Shown piece after piece: positions 57,144 through 64,000 of a stretch of DNA of 64,000 nt (positions within the stretch are counted from its first letter, which is position 1; each line of letters opens with the position of its first letter). The notes below the pieces were generated by a model. It was not told the DNA's origin and did no database searches. It was given only the letters and a program-made list of their open reading frames with translations. The stretch covers positions 530,001 through 594,000 of the forward strand of contig JAPDFW010000125.1 of NCBI GenBank assembly GCA_028826165.1, read 5' to 3'. The DNA is from Anaeramoeba ignava (lineage: Eukaryota > Metamonada > Anaeramoebidae). The position numbers were made by a program, and so were the translations under genes.

Positions 57144-58943
57144 ATGAATGAAATTATATTTTTTGGTCAAAATCAAGAACCAATTCTTATCAAAAATAAA
57201 CCAGATAAAATAAAAAAACCAATTCAATTTAAATTTGAAAATGAAAATGAAAATGAAAATAAAAAACAAATTAAACAAATTTCAACAGGAAATTTTTCAA
57301 CAATTTTCCTTTTTAAAAATGGAAAAGCAATAGAATACTTAAATGAAAAAGATTCAAATCAAAATCCTGAAAAAATCCAAATTGAAGAAAATATTCAAAA
57401 AGTATCTGTTGGTTTTCAAAATGAAGCTATTTTAACAATAGAAGGAAATGTATTTGCCAAAGGAAAAAATATTAATCCAAAAAATCCAAATGAATTTATC
57501 AATATTTCATCATTAATTGAAGATACAAATGATAGAATAACTGAAGATATTGTTTCTGGAAATCGTTCAATTTACTTATTAACTTCAAATCAAAATGTTT
57601 ATGGAATTGGTTCAAATTATTATTGTCAACTTGGTTTTGATTCTAAAACATTTCCAAAAACAGAAAAACCAATTTTAATGATGAAAAATGTTTCTAAAAT
57701 ATTTTCAGGAAATTCTGCAAATCATGTTTTTCTTTTAAATTCAAATCAAGAATTATTTGGATGTGGTAATAATGAATATAGCCAACTTGGATTAGGAAAA
57801 TCAAGAAAAGAAGAAACAGAAATCCAAAAATTAACCAAAATCCAAAATATTCCAAAAGGTAAAATAATTGATATTCAATCTGGATATTTTCATTCAATAA
57901 TGTTGATTGAAAATGAAAATCAAAATCAAAATCCAAAAAGAAAACTTTATTCATGTGGAGATGCTGAATCAAATGAATTTGGTAAAGATGAAGATGAAGA
58001 TGAAAATACTTATGAATTTACTGAAATCAAATCATCTTTATTTGAAAATGATAATATTTTTGATATTTCTGTTGGAAATGCTCATACTTTGATTTTAACT
58101 TCCAATTCAAAATTGATTGGATTTGGGAATAATAATTATGGCCAATTAGGAACTGTAGATACAAATTATCAACGAATTCCAATTCAAATTAAACTTCCTA
58201 AATTAAGATTTAATGAAAATATTTCTAATTATCATATTTCTTGTGGATATTTCAATTCATTTATTTATTATTCTCCTCTTTCTTTTTCCAATCTTGAAGA
58301 AGATTTGATAAAACTATTTAGAAGAAAAGAATTTTGTAATATTTCATTTAAAACAGAAAATGGAGAAATAATCGAAGCTCATAAATTAATATTGAAATAT
58401 AGATTAAATCAAAATCAAAATCAAAATCAAATTGAAATTGAAAAACTTCAAGAAATTATTTCAAAAAAATCAATTAAAGAATCAAATCAAATATTTGAAA
58501 TGATTTATTCAAACAGAATAATAAATCCAATATTATATTCTGAAATTAAAGAAATTATAAATTCAAATGAAAAAATTGAAGAAACAATTAAAAGAATTTA
58601 TTTAAATGAAAATGAAAATGAAAAAGATTTTATAATTGAAAGAAAAGAAAAACAATATAAATTTCCTAAATTAATATTAATAATGAGAAGTGAATTATAT
58701 CGAGGAATGTTTTTATCTGTAACTGAAGATAAATCAAATAAAGTTACAGATTATAGTGAATTAAGTAATAAATCATTTCAAATATTTGAATATTGGATTT
58801 ATTCAAATCAAATCAAAGAAGGAATTGAAATTACACAAGAAATTATTCAAGAATTAGAAAGAGGAATTGATTATTTTCAATTAAATCAAACAAATCCAAA
58901 TTTATTTGATTTATTAATTAAAAAATTTAATAATCAAAATTAA
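57144..58943 (+). CDS. RCC1-repeat + tandem BTB protein, copy 6
   Basis: 599 residues, same plan. Loops: ISTGNFSTIFL, VGFQNEAIL, FAKGKNINPKN, GIGSNYYCQLGFDSKTFPKTEKP, GNNEYSQLGLGKS, ISVGNAHTLIL, YHISCGYFNSFIYY. The variable blade insert is long and acidic (SCGDAESNEFGKDEDEDENTYEF in pieces). The first BTB has CNISF instead of CDISF. Downstream is 94 bp closer to its 5' neighbour than most copies, and its promoter must lie within the short ODC-copy 6 gap. Ends NNQN. Confidence 0.92.
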   Translation: MNEIIFFGQNQEPILIKNKPDKIKKPIQFKFENENENENKKQIKQISTGNFSTIFLFKNGKAIEYLNEKDSNQNPEKIQIEENIQKVSVGFQNEAILTIEGNVFAKGKNINPKNPNEFINISSLIEDTNDRITEDIVSGNRSIYLLTSNQNVYGIGSNYYCQLGFDSKTFPKTEKPILMMKNVSKIFSGNSANHVFLLNSNQELFGCGNNEYSQLGLGKSRKEETEIQKLTKIQNIPKGKIIDIQSGYFHSIMLIENENQNQNPKRKLYSCGDAESNEFGKDEDEDENTYEFTEIKSSLFENDNIFDISVGNAHTLILTSNSKLIGFGNNNYGQLGTVDTNYQRIPIQIKLPKLRFNENISNYHISCGYFNSFIYYSPLSFSNLEEDLIKLFRRKEFCNISFKTENGEIIEAHKLILKYRLNQNQNQNQIEIEKLQEIISKKSIKESNQIFEMIYSNRIINPILYSEIKEIINSNEKIEETIKRIYLNENENEKDFIIERKEKQYKFPKLILIMRSELYRGMFLSVTEDKSNKVTDYSELSNKSFQIFEYWIYSNQIKEGIEITQEIIQELERGIDYFQLNQTNPNLFDLLIKKFNNQN

Positions 58944-59054
58944 AATTAAAATCAAAATCAAAATTAAATCAAAATCAAAATTAAAATTAAAATCAAAATC
59001 AAAATTAAAATTAAAATCAAAATCAAAATTAAAATTAAAATTAAAAATCCAAAA
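58944..59054. repeat. (AAAATC/AAAATT)n between RCC1-BTB copies 6 and 7
   Basis: Short hexamer array, as elsewhere in the family. Confidence 0.9.
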
Positions 59055-59083
59055 ATATTTTTTTCATTTTTTTCTTTTCAAAA
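59055..59083 (+). promoter_or_regulatory. Leader/promoter element, RCC1-BTB copy 7
   Basis: TTTTTTTCATTTTTTTCTTT + TCAAAA. Unlike the other copies, about 35 bp of A-rich sequence lies between this element and the ATG at 59116, so the element is conserved independently of its distance to the start codon. Confidence 0.45.
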
Positions 59084-59115
59084 AAATTAATAAATAAAAA
59101 AATAATAAAAAGAAA

Positions 59116-60891
59116 ATGAATGAAATTATATTTTTTGGTTCAAATCAATATCCAATTCTTTTCAAAAATGAACCAGATTCAATAACAAAACCAATTCAAT
59201 TTAAATTTGAAAATGAAAATGAAAATGAAAATGAAAAACAAATTAAACAAATTTCAACAGGAAATTTTGGAACAATTTTCCTTTTTAAAAATGGAAAAGC
59301 AATAGAATATTTAAATAGAAATGATTCAAATCAAAATCCTGAAAAAATCCAAATTGAAGAAAATATTCAAAAAGTATCTGTTGGTTATGAAAATGGAGCT
59401 ATTTTAACAATAGAAGGAAATATATTTGCAAAAGGAAATAATATTAATCCAAATAATCCAAAAGAATTTATCAATATTTCATCATTAATTGAAGATACAA
59501 ATGATAGAATAATTGAAGATATTGTTTCTGGATACAGTTCAATTTATTTATTAACTTCAAATCAAAATGTTTATGGAATTGGCTTAAATCTATTTGGTCA
59601 ACTTGGTTTTGATTCTGAAACACTTTATACAACAGAAAAACCAATTTTAATGATGAAAAATGTTTCTAAAATATTTTCAGGAAATTCTTCATTTCATATT
59701 TTTCTTTTAAATTCAAATCAAGAATTATTTAGATGCGGAAATAATCAATTCGGTCAACTTGGATTAGGAAAATCAAGAAAAGAAGAAACAAAAATCCAAA
59801 AATTAACTCAAATCCAAAATATTCCAAAAGGCAAAATAATTGATATTCAATGTGGATATTTTCATTCAATAATGTTGATTGAAAATGAAAATCAAAATCA
59901 AAATCCAAAAAGAAAACTTTATTCAACTGGAAGACATGGTTATAATGGACTTGGCAGAAATGAAAATACTTATGAATTTACTGAAATAAAATCATCTTTA
60001 TTTGAAAATGATAATATTCTTGATTTTTCTGTTGGAAATGCTCATACTTTGATTTTAACTTCCAATTCAAAATTGATTGGATTTGGTGCTAATTATTATG
60101 GCCAATTAGGAACTGGAGATACAAAAGAGCAATTAATTCCAATTCAAATTAAACTTCCTAAATTAAGATTTAATGAAAATATTTCTAATTATCATATTTC
60201 TTGTGGATTTAACAAATCATTTATTTATTATTCTCCTTTTCTTTCTCCCTTTTCCAATCTTGAAGAAGATTTGATAAAATTATTTAGAAGAAAAGAATTT
60301 TGTGATATTTCATTTAAAACAGAAAATGGAGAAATAATTAAAGCTCATAAATTAATATTGAAATATAGATTAAATCAAAATCAAAATCAAAATGAAATTG
60401 AAAAACTTAAAGAAATTATTTCAAAAAAATCAATTAAAGAATCAAATCAAATATTTGAAATGATTTATTCAAACAGAATAATAAATCCAAAATTATATTC
60501 TGAAATTAAAGAAATTATAAATTCAAATGAAAAAATTGAAGAAACAATGAAAAGAATTTATTTAAATGAAAATGAAAAAGATTTTATAATTGAAAGAAAA
60601 GAAAAACAATATAAATTTCCTAAATTAATATTAATAATCAGAAGTGAATTATATCGAGGAATGTTTTTATCTGTAACTGAAGATAAATCAAATAAAGTTA
60701 CAGATTATAGTGAATTAAGTAATAAATCATTTCAAATATTTGAATATTGGATTTATTCAAATCAAATTAAAGAAGGAATTGAAATTACACAAGAAATAAT
60801 TGAAGAAATTCAAATTGGAATTGATTATTTTCAATTAAATCAAACAAATCCAAATTTATTTGATTTATTAATTAACAAATTTAATAATTAA
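59116..60891 (+). CDS. RCC1-repeat + tandem BTB protein, copy 7
   Basis: 591 residues, same plan. Loops: ISTGNFGTIFL, VGYENGAIL, GIGLNLFGQLG, FRCGNNQFGQLG (Arg where others have Gly), STGRHGYNGLG (Thr for Cys), FGANYYGQLG. The first BTB has EIIKAHKLIL; the second has LIIRSELYRGMF. It ends NN-TAA. In the same frame beyond a second TAA the DNA still reads KKKENCLIF-stop (60898-60927), matching the CaaX-like tail of copy 3. The tail has been cut off by two stop codons. Confidence 0.92.
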   Translation: MNEIIFFGSNQYPILFKNEPDSITKPIQFKFENENENENEKQIKQISTGNFGTIFLFKNGKAIEYLNRNDSNQNPEKIQIEENIQKVSVGYENGAILTIEGNIFAKGNNINPNNPKEFINISSLIEDTNDRIIEDIVSGYSSIYLLTSNQNVYGIGLNLFGQLGFDSETLYTTEKPILMMKNVSKIFSGNSSFHIFLLNSNQELFRCGNNQFGQLGLGKSRKEETKIQKLTQIQNIPKGKIIDIQCGYFHSIMLIENENQNQNPKRKLYSTGRHGYNGLGRNENTYEFTEIKSSLFENDNILDFSVGNAHTLILTSNSKLIGFGANYYGQLGTGDTKEQLIPIQIKLPKLRFNENISNYHISCGFNKSFIYYSPFLSPFSNLEEDLIKLFRRKEFCDISFKTENGEIIKAHKLILKYRLNQNQNQNEIEKLKEIISKKSIKESNQIFEMIYSNRIINPKLYSEIKEIINSNEKIEETMKRIYLNENEKDFIIERKEKQYKFPKLILIIRSELYRGMFLSVTEDKSNKVTDYSELSNKSFQIFEYWIYSNQIKEGIEITQEIIEEIQIGIDYFQLNQTNPNLFDLLINKFNN

Positions 60892-60947
60892 AATTAAAAA
60901 AAGAAAGAAAACTGTTTGATTTTTTAAAATGGAATCAAATTTTAATT

Positions 60948-63074
60948 TTAATTTAAATTTTTTAAAATGAAATCAATAAATGAATTTTGATTTAATTGGT
61001 AATAATCTTTTAAATCTTTAAATTCTTCCATCATTTCATATGTAATTTCTTTTTTTCTATCAAATTCATCATGATAAAGAAAATATATTAATTGATTTAA
61101 TGTTTCAAATGATTTATGAGTATAATCATGAACTTGATTTGATTCATCTTGAACATTTAATTGAAACATTCCTTTGAACAAATCACTTCTTAAAATTAAT
61201 ATTAGTTTATGAACTTTAATTTCTTTCTCTTTGTCAATAATTATTTTAAAATCTTTTGTATCATTTTGCTGATATAATTTATGAAAATCTTTCAAAATTC
61301 CATTCCTTCCTTTTTTTGATTCAATCCAATCTAAACCAAATCCAACTTCTTTGAAAAAGTTTTCAACAATTTCTTTTTCAATTTCTTTTTCTTTTTCAAT
61401 TTCTTTTTCTTTTTCAATTCCATCAATTTTCTCATTTTGATTTAAATTGGTGATAAATTGTTGCATTTTTTGAAAATTGAGGAATCCAGTATAGAGAAAA
61501 TTTAAAGCAAGTTGCACATCTTCTTTCTGTTTTTGGAAGCATATATCAATGAATTTTTCTAATGTTTTCTGATCATTATTCAATCTTGCTAATAGAATTA
61601 ATTTGTGAACTTGAAATTTTGAAGAATCATTTGCCTGAATTGTTAAATCGTAAAAATTCTCATCTGAGTCAAATAATTTATGAAGATCTTCTTGAAGTGA
61701 ATAAATTTGAGAAAATAACTCCATGAATTGCTTTGTTATGTTATGTGAATGCAAACTATAGATATCCACATTGTTGACTAACAGACATTTGATCATATTG
61801 GGGTTTCTTTTTTGTATTGATATTGAAAGAGCTGTTTTATTTCTTTTAGTCTTTGTATTGATATCAATAACATTTTTTTCAACTAAATATTCAACTGTTT
61901 TGGATGAATTTGTTTGACAAGCAAAATGCAAAACTGTTTCATTTTGGACTGTTTTCGCGTTTATGTCTGCTCCCTTTTCTACTAAGTATTTGATAATATC
62001 CAATGACTTTATATATTGGAAAGCGAAATGCAAAACTGTTTTATCTTCGAATGAAGTTTTTGCATTAATATCAATTCCCTTCTCAATCAAATACTTGATA
62101 ATTTCAAATGGCGGATTTTGAGATTGGCAAATAAAATGCAGAGCTGTTTCGTTATCTTCTGATTTTACATTAATATCATTTCCTTTCTCAACTAAATATT
62201 TGATAACTTCAAGCGAAGGATTGATATTTTGACAAGCAAAATGCAAAGCAACAAGTTCATTACTATCAAACAAAGAAAAAGAATATGTTTTCCGATTAAT
62301 ATCAACTCCTTTTTCAACCAAATATTTAATAGTTTCTAGTGATGAATTAAAGTTTTGGCAAGCTAAATGAAGTGTTGTTTCCTTTTCTTGTGTTTTTGCA
62401 TTAATATCACATCCTTTTTCAACCAAATATTTTATAATTCCAATTGATGGATTTGCATATTTGCAAGCATAATGAAGTACTGTTTCCTTTTCTTTTGTTT
62501 TTGCATTAATATCACATCCTTTTTCTACTAAATATTTGGTAACCTCAAGAGAATTTCCCCATTGACAAGCACAATGCAAAGGAGTTTTATTTGCTAATGT
62601 TTTTGCATTAATATCAATTCCCTTTTCAATCAAATATTTTATGATCTCAAATGAAATATTATTGCGAAATGCATAATGAAGCACTGTTTCCTTTTCTTGT
62701 GTTCTTGCATTAATATCACATCCTTTTTCTACTAAATATTTTATTATTTCAATTAAATTTTTCCGACAAGCCAAATGGAAAGCTGTTTCGTTTCCTTTTA
62801 TTTTTGCATCAATATCAACTCCTTTTGAAATTAACAAATCAAGAATTCCAATTTCCAAATTGTTTATAACAGCTAAATGGAGTGAATTTTTTCCAGAATT
62901 ATCAACACTATTTGGATCGGCTCCTTTTTCAATTAGTAATTCAATCATTTCTTTTGAAGAATTTTGATTAATTGCAAAATTTAAAATTGGTTTTTTATTT
63001 TCATTTAAAAATAAATCATTTGGATTTCTTAATAACTCAATATCTTTTTTTCGAATAATTTCATAAATATTCAT
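60948..63074 (-). CDS. Ankyrin-repeat + tandem BTB protein
   Basis: 708 residues, intronless. About 12 ankyrin repeats (residues about 28-440; consensus ETVLHYACxxxxxxxEIIKYLVEKGxDINAKT) are followed by two BTB-like segments. The first (about 455-530) contains FYDLTIQANDSSKFQVHKLILLARL; after a Lys-Glu-Ile charged run, the second (about 600-690) contains DFKIIIDKEKEIKVHKLILILRSDLFKGMFQL and ends in a KDYYQLNQNSFIDFIL tail. The order and wording of the two BTB segments match those of the RCC1-BTB genes next to it, so the two architectures share a module. It converges on copy 7 with 56 bp between stop codons. Likely role, by analogy, is substrate recruitment to a Cullin-3 ligase. Confidence 0.92.
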   Translation of the reverse strand: MNIYEIIRKKDIELLRNPNDLFLNENKKPILNFAINQNSSKEMIELLIEKGADPNSVDNSGKNSLHLAVINNLEIGILDLLISKGVDIDAKIKGNETAFHLACRKNLIEIIKYLVEKGCDINARTQEKETVLHYAFRNNISFEIIKYLIEKGIDINAKTLANKTPLHCACQWGNSLEVTKYLVEKGCDINAKTKEKETVLHYACKYANPSIGIIKYLVEKGCDINAKTQEKETTLHLACQNFNSSLETIKYLVEKGVDINRKTYSFSLFDSNELVALHFACQNINPSLEVIKYLVEKGNDINVKSEDNETALHFICQSQNPPFEIIKYLIEKGIDINAKTSFEDKTVLHFAFQYIKSLDIIKYLVEKGADINAKTVQNETVLHFACQTNSSKTVEYLVEKNVIDINTKTKRNKTALSISIQKRNPNMIKCLLVNNVDIYSLHSHNITKQFMELFSQIYSLQEDLHKLFDSDENFYDLTIQANDSSKFQVHKLILLARLNNDQKTLEKFIDICFQKQKEDVQLALNFLYTGFLNFQKMQQFITNLNQNEKIDGIEKEKEIEKEKEIEKEIVENFFKEVGFGLDWIESKKGRNGILKDFHKLYQQNDTKDFKIIIDKEKEIKVHKLILILRSDLFKGMFQLNVQDESNQVHDYTHKSFETLNQLIYFLYHDEFDRKKEITYEMMEEFKDLKDYYQLNQNSFIDFILKNLN

Positions 63075-63227
63075 TTTTATTAATAATATTATTATTTAAA
63101 AAATTTCAAAATGGAAAAATGAAAAAGTTTAAAAAAAGTTTAAAAAAAACCTTTTATATTTTCTTTCCCCAATTCAAAAAAAAAAACAAAATAAAAATTT
63201 CATTTCTTTTTCTTTTGTTAAAAACAA
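63075..63227. other. Intergenic gap with promoter-like word for the Ank-BTB gene
   Basis: Minus-strand reading has CTTTTTCATTTTTCCATTTTG about 30-55 nt before the Ank-BTB ATG, similar to the shared upstream element. Confidence 0.35.
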
Positions 63228-63896
63228 TCAATTGATTTGAGGAAGATAATTTTCTTTTTGGATCAAATTAAAAACATCTTGGTCTGGATTTAAAAAAGAA
63301 TCCATAACCGTTGGCAAATGTAATTGAGGGATTGAATGGAAATATTTTGCCATTGAATTGATACATCGAGCAGTTTTATTTTCTGCAATTTTTTTTCTTT
63401 CAGTTCTTGCTTGTTCGAATTTGAATCGATTAAAACCAACTTCATAAAGATGATCCAATTGATTTTCATCAAGAATTGCAATTTTCAAAGCAGAAACCCA
63501 TTTATTTCTTTGAGGACGAGAATCAGCAGCCAAATAAAGAATTTTGTCTTGAGATAACACTAAATTAAACTGGTTTTCCTTTTCTTTATGAACTGGTATT
63601 TGAACATACATTGCTGGTTCAATTGAAATTGTTCCTTGATGTTCTTGTATTCCTGGTGATACTAAAAATTCTGAGAGTTTTCGATCTTTTAATTGAAATC
63701 TTTGTGCTGTCCAGTTTTGATCTTGATCTTTTTTCCAAAGAACGTCTGATATTTCGTTTTGTTGTGTTATTTTTTTTCTTAATCGCTCTGTTTTTTTGTA
63801 TATTTTGTATTCAAAATATCCTATTCTTGTTGTTGTTACATGTGTTTCAATAAATGTACAAAATATCTGAGTACTTAAAAAGTGGTTCAAAAATGG
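63228..63896 (-). CDS. PH-domain protein, last exon only (gene continues off the right edge)
   Basis: Exon starts at 63896 behind a TTTAG acceptor on the minus strand and ends with TGA at 63228-63230, about 222 residues. Residues about 50-145 look like a PH domain: WKKDQDQNWTAQRFQLKDRKLSEFL at the start and RPQRNKWVSALKIAIL at the end with the typical Trp. The N-terminal part (PFLNHFLSTQIFCTFIETH) resembles the end of a DENN-type domain, a weak guess. The tail is Arg/Lys-rich, then HSIPQLHLPTVMDSFLNPD. The rest of the gene is outside the window. Confidence 0.75.
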   Translation of the reverse strand, partial: PFLNHFLSTQIFCTFIETHVTTTRIGYFEYKIYKKTERLRKKITQQNEISDVLWKKDQDQNWTAQRFQLKDRKLSEFLVSPGIQEHQGTISIEPAMYVQIPVHKEKENQFNLVLSQDKILYLAADSRPQRNKWVSALKIAILDENQLDHLYEVGFNRFKFEQARTERKKIAENKTARCINSMAKYFHSIPQLHLPTVMDSFLNPDQDVFNLIQKENYLPQIN

Positions 63897-64000
63897 CTAA
63901 ATTAAATATAAATATTAAATATTAAATATTAAATATTAAATATTAAATATTAAATATTAAATATTAAATATTAAAATATTAAATATTAAAATATAAATAT
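63897..64000. repeat. (ATATTAA)n array, probably an intron of the PH-domain gene
   Basis: AAATATT 7-mers running to the window edge directly upstream of the acceptor at 63897. Confidence 0.8.

Overview
This is a very AT-rich protist nuclear window. Spliceosomal GT-AG introns interrupt several genes, the code is standard (TAA, TAG and TGA all end genes), and almost every non-coding stretch is a hexamer- or dodecamer-based simple repeat. The gene set is an expanded RCC1-BTB family, Ank-BTB, RasGAP, RasGEF, a LITAF-domain protein and a multidomain kinase-like protein. That mix suggests a free-living amoeboid protist, most like anaerobic Anaeramoeba-type amoebae. The lineage is an inference and cannot be proved from the window.

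Layout. 1-6.3 kb: 3' part of a large ankyrin/FnIII/filamin/kinase-like gene (+). 6.4-9.7 kb: a five-exon RasGAP gene (-). 10.1-14.3 kb: a complete protein phosphatase 1 catalytic subunit (-) in seven exons whose introns are swollen with satellite DNA. 15.4-30.5 kb: seven intact four-transmembrane genes (-), with decayed relatives and long satellites between them. 31-33.8 kb: a 12-bp satellite. 33.9-36.9 kb: a RasGEF (+). 37.9-39.1 kb: a three-exon LITAF-domain gene (-). 39.3-41.6 kb: another 12-bp satellite. 41.6-60.9 kb: seven RCC1 + tandem-BTB genes (+), interrupted by a two-exon DDX11/CHL1-type helicase (-) and an ornithine decarboxylase (+). 60.9-63.1 kb: an ankyrin + tandem-BTB gene (-). 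63.2 kb to the edge: the last exon of a PH-domain gene (-).

Exon structures for PP1, RasGAP, LITAF and DDX11 were worked out by reading both strands and joining exons at GT-AG sites that restore conserved family motifs in frame. The most interesting signals are two families in which a nearly invariant scaffold carries variable patches: RCC1 blade loops in one, extracytoplasmic loops in the other. Others are a CaaX-type tail kept by one RCC1-BTB paralogue and lost behind stop codons in another, a recurrent TCATTTTTTTCTTTT-like element just upstream of many start codons, and introns, gene ends and pseudogenes being overrun by simple repeats.
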